Assembly (NCBI GenBank): GCA_016868315.1
Contig: VGHE01000003.1
Span: 309,044-373,043 of the forward strand
DNA length: 64,000 bases
Origin: Betaproteobacteria bacterium
GTDB taxonomy: Bacteria > Bdellovibrionota_B > Oligoflexia > Silvanigrellales > Silvanigrellaceae
Reading direction: 5' to 3'
The notes under the pieces were generated by a model. That model was not told the origin of the DNA and did no database searches. It worked only from the letters and a program-made list of their open reading frames with translations. The position numbers and the translations under genes were made by a program. Shown here piece after piece: positions 8,551-17,289 of the stretch; positions within the stretch are counted from its first letter, which is position 1, and each line of letters starts with the position of its first letter.

Positions 8551-10935
8551 TCAGAAAATTGCTTTGACACCAAACGACGGAATGATCGGCGTACCGATAA
8601 TCTCTTCACGGCTGGTGTAGTCGGGTGAATATCTGAAGCCCTGCACATTCTTCTGGTTCAATGCATTTTGAAGTTCGAGATATGCCGAGAGGGTCCAATC
8701 GCTCATCCGAAAGTCATAATCAGTGCGCACATCCAACTGAGAAAACGCAGGATTACGGCCGTTGTTTACGTTGAGCAAAGGCGGAGGCACAGGCGCCACC
8801 GGACGATAACGGCCAGTGTTCTGGTTGTACACGCCACCATCGAAGACATTATAGGGCGACCCGCTTAAATACTGCCATCGGCCGCTGAGCTCCCACTGTC
8901 CCGTGAGGCGATAGCTTCCCACCACATTTATGGAATGCGGACGATCAAAGTTGAAAGGGCGCCAAACAAGAAGAGCAGGATCTTTACGCTCGGACTGACT
9001 CCAGCCGTAGCTCACCCATCCATTCCAGCGTCCTTTACGTGTTTTGCGTATCAAGATCTCTGCACCCACAACACGGCCTTGAATATTATTTTCATACTTC
9101 AGTTCACGCGGACTGGTGACAGATGTACCAACCAAATCCCACATGCTCTTCTGATAGACCTGCAAATCCGCATCTACGTCGGCAAACAAATTTTGCTCGA
9201 CTCCAAGAACAACATGCCGTGCTTTTTCAAGTGTGAGATTTGGATTGCCGTACTCGGGAGAGTCGAATTGCGGCTGCGGACGTTGGCTGTACAATCCCAC
9301 AGCACCCTTCAGCGCGGTTTCAGGCAAAAGCTGCCAGCGTGTCGAGAAGCGCGGGTCTGCAGCACGCTGCACCGAGCGGTTGCCCTGCAGAAAAGCGACT
9401 CCGGGATTCACGACCAAAGTTTCCAAGGGCTTCCAGATGACATCGAGATGAGCTTGAACAGAGGTCGTATTGCGAACCACATCCGAAGTTGATTTGGTTG
9501 CAGTATCGGTGTCGAAGAACGGTGTAAAGCCCGAAGGAGGAAGCTGAATGGCATTCACTTTGGAAGTGGTTCGGTCGTGCTCAGGACGCATGCCCACTGA
9601 TGCAGACCACTGGTCATTGAATTTTTTGTCGAGCTGAGCGTCGAGCACCATCCTGTGACCACGCACATTGACTGTGTTCTCGAAAATCTCCTGCTCGATG
9701 ATCACGAGCCGATGCTGCGGCGAAAGTGAAAGACCCCACCCATTGCCCAGATTCAAACTATAACGAGCACCCGTAACTGCGAAATAATTAAAAAGTGAAA
9801 ACTGAGCGGTGCCGTCGGTGTTGGTGGATTGCCCCGAGGGAACCACTAAATTAAGACGATCAGCAGCTCCTACGAGATAACCTTGCCAAGTGCCGCGCGC
9901 GTGATTGCCGTTGAGAATAAGCTGATAGTCGGTGATTTGCGGAACTGTAAAAAGTTGAAGGTTCTTGCCACCAAATTTTTTGATGAGTGGCACCAGCAAC
10001 TCTATATAGCTGCGGCGGAAACCAGCGCGCACACCTACAGGGGAATCATCACCGAAAACGTGCGTGGGGGTTTCTAGGTAAACAGCCGACTGCAACAATC
10101 CCAATTCTGCCTCACCGGATGTCCGCTGCGGAACCTTGTTCTCGGAACGCAATTGAATTGTTGCACCAATCGCATCGTTTAAAGGAGAAGAGAAGCCTCC
10201 GGGATAGAAATCAATTCCTTCCAGCGCGCGTGTCGGAATAACCGTGCCGAGTCCACCCAGGTGAAAAACGAACGGCAATTCGAGACGGTCATAGAAGCTT
10301 TTGGTGTCTTCAGGCGCACTGCCCCGCACCACAACATTGGCAGCTCCCGGGAAAACAGGGAGAACGCTGGGAAGAGTTTGCAAAGCTGAAACAGCATCGC
10401 CACGCGTGCCGGGAACGCGCTCCAACTCTGAACGGGTCAAGCTCTGCTGACTCACCTCAACCTTGCGCCGCGCTCGAATGACACCCACGCCGAGCACCTC
10501 TGCCGAAGGGTCAAGCTGGAGTCGTCCGAGATCGTCAACGTTTGCTTCAAGCTTCACTTCAAGAGGAAGATAACCTTCTTTCTTGATGAGGATGATGTCT
10601 GTTTCAGAGGTCACCTCGAGTTCAAAGGCACCATCCGCAGCTGTTTCTGTGGCGGCTTTGCGATCTGGCAAAGCGACAATATCCACATTCTTCAGGAGCT
10701 CTTTGCTGCCACGTACGCCGACGCGCCCTCTGATTTTGCGGAGCGCAGCAGCGGTCGCGCTTGGCGCAGGAGCTGAGGTTGGTGCTGGTGCTGGTACAGG
10801 CGTGGGCACGCCAGGCTCAGATTTTTGAGCAAATCCGAGTTGCGGAAGAAAAGCCAACGACAACGACGCAGCTAATTGCCTGCGACGTGAGGAACGCAAA
10901 AGGTTCCTGCGCGGGCGCGCACACGATTCAGTCAT
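8551..10935 (-). CDS. TonB-dependent outer-membrane receptor
   Basis: A 794-residue receptor. Domains in order: a signal peptide ending GFAQK (about residue 37); a Pro/Ala-rich linker; a carboxypeptidase regulatory-like beta domain (about 66-145); a plug domain (about 165-275, with VRGSAPEDTKSFYD); and a beta-barrel to the end, closing in FGVKAIF with a terminal Phe. It imports a ligand through the outer membrane using TonB energy. It overlaps the upstream tonB-like gene by 8 bases and is followed by a lipoprotein and a PfkB kinase, which suggests that the ligand is phosphorylated after uptake. No iron-related gene is nearby. Confidence 0.9.
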   Translation of the reverse strand: MTESCARPRRNLLRSSRRRQLAASLSLAFLPQLGFAQKSEPGVPTPVPAPAPTSAPAPSATAAALRKIRGRVGVRGSKELLKNVDIVALPDRKAATETAADGAFELEVTSETDIILIKKEGYLPLEVKLEANVDDLGRLQLDPSAEVLGVGVIRARRKVEVSQQSLTRSELERVPGTRGDAVSALQTLPSVLPVFPGAANVVVRGSAPEDTKSFYDRLELPFVFHLGGLGTVIPTRALEGIDFYPGGFSSPLNDAIGATIQLRSENKVPQRTSGEAELGLLQSAVYLETPTHVFGDDSPVGVRAGFRRSYIELLVPLIKKFGGKNLQLFTVPQITDYQLILNGNHARGTWQGYLVGAADRLNLVVPSGQSTNTDGTAQFSLFNYFAVTGARYSLNLGNGWGLSLSPQHRLVIIEQEIFENTVNVRGHRMVLDAQLDKKFNDQWSASVGMRPEHDRTTSKVNAIQLPPSGFTPFFDTDTATKSTSDVVRNTTSVQAHLDVIWKPLETLVVNPGVAFLQGNRSVQRAADPRFSTRWQLLPETALKGAVGLYSQRPQPQFDSPEYGNPNLTLEKARHVVLGVEQNLFADVDADLQVYQKSMWDLVGTSVTSPRELKYENNIQGRVVGAEILIRKTRKGRWNGWVSYGWSQSERKDPALLVWRPFNFDRPHSINVVGSYRLTGQWELSGRWQYLSGSPYNVFDGGVYNQNTGRYRPVAPVPPPLLNVNNGRNPAFSQLDVRTDYDFRMSDWTLSAYLELQNALNQKNVQGFRYSPDYTSREEIIGTPIIPSFGVKAIF

Positions 10936-11665
10936 ACATCACCTTCCAAACCAATTTTTTGCCGACCACCGCAACCGGGCGTCCAGCGATGATAGCCGGC
11001 GAACATCTCAACTTCAGAGCTACCTTGACGGCAACTTTATCAATTTCAAATCCCGTTCCGGTTCTGATTTTTGCGTCCTGAATGAGCCCATTCGAGGCAA
11101 TGGCCACTTCGATGACAACCTCGGCATTGGTCACACCCGCGTTCAAGGCGTCGGTGGTCAACTCCAAACTGGGCGGCAGGGGACATCGAGCCGGAGCATC
11201 AGCGAGCGTCTCTGCCACAGGTTCCGGCTCTCCTGCAGGCAATGCAGAGGGCGGTGGTTTGTTTGCGTCTTCGGGATTCACCTCTGCGAGACTCGAATTT
11301 CCCACAGCCACCGCAGGAGCATTCGTTCGGGCGGTACCAGGAAGAGCCAGCGAATCCGAGAGACCTGCACGCTCCTCCGGAGGTTGTTGCTGCGGGGCTG
11401 GTGGGGGAGTCACGCGCTTGTCGACACGAATTTTAGGCTGAGGCGTTGCTGCAGGCGGAGGAGTCTTCACCGCGGGCGGCGACGCAGGCACAGCCGCACG
11501 CGGAGGAGCCTCGGCAATTTTCACGCGAATAGACTTCGGCTCGGGCCTGGATTGCACTTCAGGTAAAACACGCACGGCAATGGTCAGCAGCGCGGCATGA
11601 CCCACCATGCTGAGCAGCACCGACCACTCGAATGCCTTTTTTCCGAACCGAGCGGAAAACTGCAT
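10928..11665 (-). CDS. TonB-family energy transducer
   Basis: A 245-residue TonB-like protein with an N-terminal cytoplasmic start, a membrane helix (about residues 14-34, WSVLLSMVGHAALLTIAV), a long Pro-rich periplasmic spacer (about 40-150) and a C-terminal TonB domain (about 160-245, with VTNAEVVIEVAIASNG and CSPAIIAGRPVAV). It couples the inner-membrane ion gradient to the receptor encoded downstream, with which it overlaps by 8 bases. I chose ATG 11665 because GGGGGAGGG is directly upstream; longer in-frame starts lack a ribosome site. No exbB/exbD is in the window. Confidence 0.87.
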   Translation of the reverse strand: MQFSARFGKKAFEWSVLLSMVGHAALLTIAVRVLPEVQSRPEPKSIRVKIAEAPPRAAVPASPPAVKTPPPAATPQPKIRVDKRVTPPPAPQQQPPEERAGLSDSLALPGTARTNAPAVAVGNSSLAEVNPEDANKPPPSALPAGEPEPVAETLADAPARCPLPPSLELTTDALNAGVTNAEVVIEVAIASNGLIQDAKIRTGTGFEIDKVAVKVALKLRCSPAIIAGRPVAVVGKKLVWKVMYD

Positions 11666-11854
11666 GCCCTCCCCCATTCGCCGAAGTTGGCCCTTAATCT
11701 GACACGCAGCAGCACAATCCTCAACCCATTCGAGCGAAGTTCCAGAAGTTTTTTCGGACGTCAAAAGCACGGCTCATTGGGGGTCTACAAACCTCACGGC
11801 AGCCGCTAAACTTTTCGTAACGAAGGGTATACCGATTGCGGGAGACTAGTCCGT

Positions 11855-12289
11855 ATGAATCCACTCAAAAGCCTCTTTTTCGCGCGAGTCCTCGCAGTGT
11901 GCCTGGGAGCAGCTTCGGTGGTCTCGGCGTGGGCTTACTATGGTCTCGACATCAACGACCTGCCACGCGATGGCGATGTGACCATCCCGGGCGAATACCC
12001 CATCATGGTCAGACGCAAGAGCACAGTGCAGCTCACCGGACTCGACAACAGCCTGACTCTAAACATCGTTAACCGCAACAATCAGGCAGCCATCGTGCAG
12101 ATCTCTGCACCGAGCGAAAAGAAGGCTCGGACTTTGAAAATCGTTGCTGGGGTGCCGACAACCTACAACAACAACACAAGCAAGGAAGTGACTTTGCGCG
12201 TTGCCGACGGCGACGTCACCATCACCAGCACCCAACCCCTCAAAGTGCAACATCCGGGAAACAAACCCACGACAACAACCAACAGATAA
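11855..12289 (+). CDS. Small exported hypothetical protein
   Basis: A 144-residue protein with an N-terminal signal peptide (about residues 1-27, ending SAWAY). The mature part is beta-strand-rich (PGEYPIMVRRKSTVQL, SLTLNIVNRNN) and ends in a Thr/Asn-rich tail with KPTTTTNR. No family recognised. The ATG follows a GGGAG-like site and the gene is followed at once by a strong terminator. It is divergent from the tonB operon. Confidence 0.6.
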   Translation: MNPLKSLFFARVLAVCLGAASVVSAWAYYGLDINDLPRDGDVTIPGEYPIMVRRKSTVQLTGLDNSLTLNIVNRNNQAAIVQISAPSEKKARTLKIVAGVPTTYNNNTSKEVTLRVADGDVTITSTQPLKVQHPGNKPTTTTNR

Positions 12290-12308
12290 CGAAGTTCGAG
12301 ACGGTTCA

Positions 12309-12350
12309 GCGGACGCAGCTCTTTTTCAAGAGTACTGCGTCCGCTTTTTT
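12309..12350 (+). terminator. Rho-independent terminator
   Basis: A perfect 10-bp stem, GCGGACGCAG (12309-12318) with CTGCGTCCGC (12335-12344), followed by six T. It terminates the small exported gene ending at 12289. The right arm lies inside the last codons of the convergent nagZ gene, whose stop is at 12326-12328 in the loop. Confidence 0.9.
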
Positions 12351-13447
12351 GTGTGCGCAACAACCCGTTCGGCTTTCTCACTCCACTCAATATTGTCGAG
12401 CCGCGTTTCGAGGAATTGAGCAACAGCCTCAAGAACAGTGACCTCACGTTCAATAGACTGGCAACTCAAAAGAACATCGCACCCTGCGTCGAGAGCATCG
12501 CACGATGCTTGGCGCAGGAAAGAATCATCGGAGACATCATGCGAGGTCTGACCCTCATCGACGATAGCCGCCGTCACAGCCTTCTGCACGCCGTAGTAAT
12601 CTGAAATCGCATTCATGCGCAGGTCGTCGGAGAGAATCAGCCCCTTGAAGCCAAGCTCATCACGCAAATGATGCTTGAGGATCTTAGCGCTTAGGGTCGC
12701 TGGTCGACCGCTGTCGAGAGCTGTGCAGACCACATGTGCAGTCATAATGAAGTCGAGACCAGGGTTGGTCATCAGGTCAACGAAAGGCAGCCACTCACGC
12801 GTCCGCAGCGTTTCTAATGGAACATCGGTTGTCGCAAAGCCTTTATGAGAATCTGTGGACGTGTGCCCATGTCCGGGAAAGTGCTTGGCACAGCTGAATA
12901 GACCCGCCGCATGAATTTCTTCGACCACCGCGCGCGCACAGCGTGCAACAGTTGCGGGCTCCGAAGAAAAGGAACGATCACCTATGGCTGGATTGTCTGC
13001 TCGGGTAAGCACATCAAGAACTGGGGCCAACAAGCAATCCACGCCTATGGTTCGGGCTGTGGCCGCTTGAAGAATGACTTGCGAACGCAGCGCTGCTTCA
13101 CGTTCGGGTGTTGCAAATGCAGCCGCTGGTTCATTGCGCGGAAAGGGAGCGGGAAGACGATACACACGCCCGCCCTCTTCATCGATGGCAATCACCGCTC
13201 CCTGCCTCTGGTGATCCGCCGCGGTCAGCTGATGAATTTCCGAACATAATTTTCGGGTCTGCACCAATGACTGCATGCTGCGTCGGAACAAAACAACTCC
13301 ACTTGGCTTGTAAAGTTCAAGCAGCTCCCGCTCCCTGTCGGTCAACTCCGGACCCGACAATGAAGGCCAGACGAACAATCCTGCACGCTGCTCGCGCGAA
13401 AATTTTGCCAGAGGAGCTGAGCCCACCCGGCCGTGTTGCAGAGTCAT
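12326..13447 (-). CDS. nagZ: Beta-N-acetylhexosaminidase (glycoside hydrolase family 3)
   Basis: Removes N-acetylglucosamine from peptidoglycan fragments during cell-wall recycling. The GH3 hallmarks are present: DEEGGRVYRLPAPF, KHFPGHGHTSTDSH (catalytic Asp/His loop) and LSDDLRMNAI, whose Asp is the nucleophile region. Length is 373 residues, near the usual 340. No signal peptide is seen, so it should be cytosolic. ATG 13447 is chosen because AAGGTGAGG lies just upstream; a longer in-frame start at 13474 lacks support. It is divergent from glpK with a 48-base gap. Its 3' end lies inside the terminator hairpin of the opposite gene. Confidence 0.9.
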   Translation of the reverse strand: MTLQHGRVGSAPLAKFSREQRAGLFVWPSLSGPELTDRERELLELYKPSGVVLFRRSMQSLVQTRKLCSEIHQLTAADHQRQGAVIAIDEEGGRVYRLPAPFPRNEPAAAFATPEREAALRSQVILQAATARTIGVDCLLAPVLDVLTRADNPAIGDRSFSSEPATVARCARAVVEEIHAAGLFSCAKHFPGHGHTSTDSHKGFATTDVPLETLRTREWLPFVDLMTNPGLDFIMTAHVVCTALDSGRPATLSAKILKHHLRDELGFKGLILSDDLRMNAISDYYGVQKAVTAAIVDEGQTSHDVSDDSFLRQASCDALDAGCDVLLSCQSIEREVTVLEAVAQFLETRLDNIEWSEKAERVVAHTKKRTQYS

Positions 13448-13495
13448 AGACCTCACCTTATTCTGTATCCTCAAACATCAAGACCAGAGGGTAAC

Positions 13496-15004
13496 ATGGC
13501 AGATTTGATTCTGGCTATCGACCAAGGAACAACCGGCTCAAGCGCTGCTTTTTTCCATGCCGACACACTGGAGATGATTGCGCATCAGAAAGTCGAATTT
13601 CCACAGATTTTCCCAAGTCCAGGTTGGGTCGAACACAACCCTGAGGACATTTGGCTAAGCGTCGTAGAGGCGGTTGAAAAAAGCTGGAAGACGGTCGAAA
13701 GCCGCTTACCCGGAACGCAAAAGAAAAACATTGTTGCGCTCGGAATCACAAACCAGCGCGAGACTTGCCTGGCATGGGAACGCAACAGTGGTGAAACCGC
13801 GGGCAATGCGATCGTTTGGCAAGACAGGCGCACGGCAGAGCGATGCCTCGAATTGCGCAACACGGCGTGGCAAGAGGTCGTCCGGCAGAAAACGGGGCTG
13901 GTGTGTGACCCTTATTTCAGTGCCACAAAAATGGAGTGGCTCCTGCAGAATCAGAGCAAAGTCGCAACCTGGGCGAAAACAAACCAACTGTGCCTGGGCA
14001 CAATTGACTCCTTTCTCGTCTACCGTCTCACCAACAGAAAAGCCTTTGCAACTGATCCATCTAATGCGTCGCGAACGCTGCTTTTTAATCTTCACACCGC
14101 AACCTGGGATAAAGAATTGCTCAATCTTTTTGGCATTCCTGAAACAGCTCTTCCGAATGTTATGCCGAGCAGCGGCAACTTCGGAATGACCCAGGGACTC
14201 GGATTCCTGCCCGATGGGATTCCCATCACAGGCATTCTCGGTGACCAACAGGCTGCTCTTTTTGGTCAAGGCTGCACGCAACCAGGCGAAGCAAAGATTA
14301 CTTATGGAACGGGTGCGTTTTTGCTCATGAACACAGGCTCCAAAGCTGTTCCCAGCCGTTCCGGTCTGCTCACAACGGTGGCCTTCGGCCATGCCGATGG
14401 AAAGCTGAGCTATGCACTCGAGGGTGCAGCATTCATTGCTGGTGCTGCAGTTCAATTCCTCCGCGACCAATTCCGTTGGATCGCAAGCGCGGCGGAAATC
14501 GAGTCCTTAGCTTTGCGTGAAGAGCGCGATCCGAACGTCCTCTTTGTGCCAGCTCTCGCAGGGCTCGGTGCACCGTTCTGGAATCCGCATGCAAAAGGGG
14601 CTTTGTTTGGCTTATCTCGGGGAACATCACAATCTCAAATTGCGCGAGCCCTGCTCGAGAGCATCGCACTTCAAAATGCGCAACTGCTCGAACTCATGCA
14701 GCAGGATTCCGGACAGCGCATTTCTCAAGTTGGAGTCGACGGAGGTGCAGCTCAGAACAACTCACTGATGCAGTTCCAAGCCGATTCACTTCAAACCACA
14801 CTTCTGCGCCCAAGTAATTTTGAAACCACTGCGCGCGGTGCTGCTGCCGCTGCAGTTCTCGGATGGAAACCAACCGCACGCCTGCCAAAACCAACTCTGG
14901 AACGCAATTTCCGTCCGGTTATGCCACCCGCCGACGCACGCACGATAAATCAGCGCTGGCAGGCAGCAGCGCGCTGCGTCGACGCCTTCCACCGAGAGCT
15001 CTGA
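13496..15004 (+). CDS. glpK: Glycerol kinase
   Basis: Phosphorylates glycerol to glycerol-3-phosphate. It is a 502-residue FGGY kinase: the N-terminal phosphate loop DQGTTGSSAAF begins at residue 9, ITNQRET is near 80, YGTGAFLLMNTGS is in the C-domain, and the FGGY signature region is GLSRGTSQSQIARALLES. Length and motifs are complete. ATG 13496 has AGAGGG upstream. Glycerol facilitator and glycerol-3-phosphate dehydrogenase genes are not in the window, so it stands alone here. A terminator hairpin follows the stop. Confidence 0.96.
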   Translation: MADLILAIDQGTTGSSAAFFHADTLEMIAHQKVEFPQIFPSPGWVEHNPEDIWLSVVEAVEKSWKTVESRLPGTQKKNIVALGITNQRETCLAWERNSGETAGNAIVWQDRRTAERCLELRNTAWQEVVRQKTGLVCDPYFSATKMEWLLQNQSKVATWAKTNQLCLGTIDSFLVYRLTNRKAFATDPSNASRTLLFNLHTATWDKELLNLFGIPETALPNVMPSSGNFGMTQGLGFLPDGIPITGILGDQQAALFGQGCTQPGEAKITYGTGAFLLMNTGSKAVPSRSGLLTTVAFGHADGKLSYALEGAAFIAGAAVQFLRDQFRWIASAAEIESLALREERDPNVLFVPALAGLGAPFWNPHAKGALFGLSRGTSQSQIARALLESIALQNAQLLELMQQDSGQRISQVGVDGGAAQNNSLMQFQADSLQTTLLRPSNFETTARGAAAAAVLGWKPTARLPKPTLERNFRPVMPPADARTINQRWQAAARCVDAFHREL

Positions 15005-15010
15005 GCAATA

Positions 15011-15038
15011 AAAAAGCCGCTGCACTTGCAGCGGCTTT
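15011..15038. terminator. Bidirectional terminator between glpK and khpA
   Basis: The inverted repeat AAAGCCGCTGCA/TGCAGCGGCTTT (15013-15024, 15027-15038) lies between the convergent glpK and khpA. On the minus strand the stem is followed by six T, so it is strongest for khpA. On the plus strand only the stem-borne TTT is present. Confidence 0.8.
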
Positions 15039-15067
15039 CAATGAACACAGCCGTTCGAGGCTTCATC

Positions 15068-15322
15068 TCATTGGTCTATGATGTGTAAGATGTATCGTTT
15101 GTTGAGCTTGGCTGCACCGCAATTAAGAATTGTGCGGATAGCATCGGCCGTGCGGCCATTGCGGCCAATCACTTTACCCACATCTTCTTTCGCAACTTTG
15201 AGCTCAATGACGTTGGTCTGCGTTCCTGCGATCTCATTGATTTCAACACGGTCGCAATTGTCGACAAGTGATTTTGCAATATAATCAATCAATTCTTTCA
15301 TACTGCCCGAACTAAAGTCCAT
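15068..15322 (-). CDS. khpA: KH-domain RNA-binding protein KhpA
   Basis: A small (84-residue) single KH-domain protein. The RNA-binding GxxG loop is GRNG at residues 53-56 within VGKVIGRNGRTADAIRTIL, as in the KhpA/YlqC family. It is a cytosolic RNA chaperone. The usual neighbours (rpsP, rimM, trmD) are absent. ATG 15322 is supported by AAAGGTGG; an internal ATG at 15301 is less likely. Confidence 0.9.
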   Translation of the reverse strand: MDFSSGSMKELIDYIAKSLVDNCDRVEINEIAGTQTNVIELKVAKEDVGKVIGRNGRTADAIRTILNCGAAKLNKRYILHIIDQ

Positions 15323-15497
15323 TCAGTGCCACCTTTCACAGGAAGAATTCCACGGGAACTGGTTCATCGGGAGCCGGACTGTCAACCCCGACCCTCACAC
15401 TAGGTGGTTGCACAAAAGAGAGCAACAAAACTTGGGCTTAATTTCAGAATTTTAACCGAAACAAAAACGACCCAGAATAGACTCACTTGAGACTTGT

Positions 15498-15513
15498 TGT
15501 CAGGATTCTGACA
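15498..15513 (+). promoter_or_regulatory. Inverted repeat over the ribosome site
   Basis: TGTCAG-GATT-CTGACA, a perfect 6-bp inverted repeat. It contains the AGGA ribosome site and ends on the A of the ATG of the siroheme-domain gene. It could be an operator or an RNA hairpin that masks translation start. Confidence 0.35.
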
Positions 15514-17264
15514 TGCGTTCCTCAATCACCGCGCAACTCTGGCGATACGCAGAGGGACGAATATTCCGCAAGGAGTCGACCGTGGGTGAGCATTTTACGC
15601 TGAAGAACAATCAGATCTTCGTTCTCGCCGAGGCAGCTGGTGGCGTGTACAACAGTGATCAGCTCCGGACTCTTTGCGAAGTTGCCGACAACGAATCGGC
15701 ATTTTTGAAAATAACCGAAGACCAGCGCATTGGGTTCATGATCGACCCTGGAAAGCTTCCTGACATTCAGGCACAAGTGCGCAAGATTGGCCTGCTGCTG
15801 AAGTCCTACAAAGCACCAGGTGTGCCTTCGCCGCGCGCCTGCCTGGGCGAACTCTGCACCTTCTCGCACCAACCCTCATTGAGTGATGCACTCGAACTTA
15901 CAACTCATCTTTTGAAATCTTTTCCGGCTCCCAAGCGCTATTCGAGTATCGGAGTCAATGGCTGCGGTCGAGCGTGTCTCGGTTCATCGACTGAAGATGT
16001 GCACATCGTAGCTGAAGAAAGTGGATACAAAATTTCAATCGGAGGCAAGATCTCCGATCTGCCACAGCAGGCACATCTGCTCGTCGAAAACGTCACACGC
16101 ACTGACCTTCCAGTTGTCGTCGAAAAGATACTTGCCGTTTTCTACCAGGAGAGCATTGAAGGCGAACGGATTCATGACGTCATTGAGCGGGTCGGACTCA
16201 CACCCTTCATTAATGCCCTGCCAGAACACTTGAGCGTCACAACCAGCGAACCTGTCGAGCTCCATGAGCAAGTTGCGGAACTGAGCACAATAGAAAATGA
16301 GACTCTCCAAGGAGCTTCACAACGCGAGCTCAGCTTGGCCGCCGATATGACAACTGATTCGCTGATCGATGAACTCATCGACAGCTCCTCAGCTGAGTTT
16401 CCACAGCTTGACGGTGAAACTGGACTGGTCAGCTCCGACACACAGCTCGATCCAGCACTCCTCGAAGACAACGAGCCTGTTGTTGACATTGCTGCTGAGA
16501 GCGAGAGCGTCGACGCGCTCGAGCTCAACGCCAATAAAGATGATGACAATTCTCAAATGGACTCAGGCCTGCTCGAGGAAGCTGAGTTTGAGGACGGCAC
16601 TCTTGAGGATGTTGAACGTGTGCGCGATGCGATTCGCACAGAACTCTCCATGAGCCCTTCCGAAGAGCTCAAAGAGGCACATACGCACACTGACTTGCTC
16701 GACGAGATTGAGCAGGAAAACGAAGGCTCAGCATTCATTGCTCATGACTCCTTCTCAGATCAGGACACCCTCAAAGCTGATTCAAGCGACACGATGGACG
16801 ATTTGAATACCGACGTATCGAGCCTACTTCCTGAGGAGAATGATTGGAGCGACAGCACCGACACCAATCATGGCTTTGCATCGGAAAAAATCGATACCCA
16901 AGAAGCGGCCACTTTTGAGCACCAGCCACCTGTAAAACAAAAGCGTATCAACTCAAAGGTCTCATCAAATGTCGAGTCGCGGAGTGAAAGGGAGCAGCCG
17001 CGGTGGCAGAGCGCTGAACCACAGCCCGCAGTCAGTGGGCGGCTCGCAATCAAGTTCGTGGGAGATCAACTGGCTATCGAGCTCCCCTCAGGCATGTGCT
17101 TCGACTTGCCTTTTGATGCTGTGCCCGAGGGTGCGGAATTCTCAATGGTCTTGCCCGATGGCGAGCTCCACATGGAGCGCGATCAAGGCACGCTGGCAGT
17201 CAGACTCGGTCAGCTCAACATGCGCTTCCCCATACCCAGTGCATCGCACCGCAGGGTCGCATAA
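15513..17264 (+). CDS. Siroheme/4Fe-4S reductase half-domain with long acidic tail
   Basis: A 583-residue fusion. Residues 1-250 look like one half of a nitrite/sulfite reductase: a ferredoxin-like half-domain, then the siroheme-[4Fe-4S] cysteines C110-x4-C115 and C151-x3-C155 (NGCGRACLGS). E. coli CysI-type enzymes have C-x5-C and C-x3-C with similar separation. Residues about 255-500 are a low-complexity Glu/Asp/Ser-rich segment, probably disordered. Residues about 505-583 form a separate beta-rich end. Only one of the usual two repeats is present, as in the small sulfite reductases of some anaerobes. No electron-donor subunit or siroheme synthase is adjacent. Its reaction cannot be assigned, and a redox sensor is also possible. 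Confidence 0.75.
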   Translation: MRSSITAQLWRYAEGRIFRKESTVGEHFTLKNNQIFVLAEAAGGVYNSDQLRTLCEVADNESAFLKITEDQRIGFMIDPGKLPDIQAQVRKIGLLLKSYKAPGVPSPRACLGELCTFSHQPSLSDALELTTHLLKSFPAPKRYSSIGVNGCGRACLGSSTEDVHIVAEESGYKISIGGKISDLPQQAHLLVENVTRTDLPVVVEKILAVFYQESIEGERIHDVIERVGLTPFINALPEHLSVTTSEPVELHEQVAELSTIENETLQGASQRELSLAADMTTDSLIDELIDSSSAEFPQLDGETGLVSSDTQLDPALLEDNEPVVDIAAESESVDALELNANKDDDNSQMDSGLLEEAEFEDGTLEDVERVRDAIRTELSMSPSEELKEAHTHTDLLDEIEQENEGSAFIAHDSFSDQDTLKADSSDTMDDLNTDVSSLLPEENDWSDSTDTNHGFASEKIDTQEAATFEHQPPVKQKRINSKVSSNVESRSEREQPRWQSAEPQPAVSGRLAIKFVGDQLAIELPSGMCFDLPFDAVPEGAEFSMVLPDGELHMERDQGTLAVRLGQLNMRFPIPSASHRRVA

Positions 17265-17289
17265 TCAGCGCAAAAGCACACCAAATTCT

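Noticed and set aside
16172..16549. A Ser-rich reading frame on the minus strand
   Set aside because: It is the shadow of the acidic Glu/Ser-rich tail of the plus-strand siroheme-domain gene.
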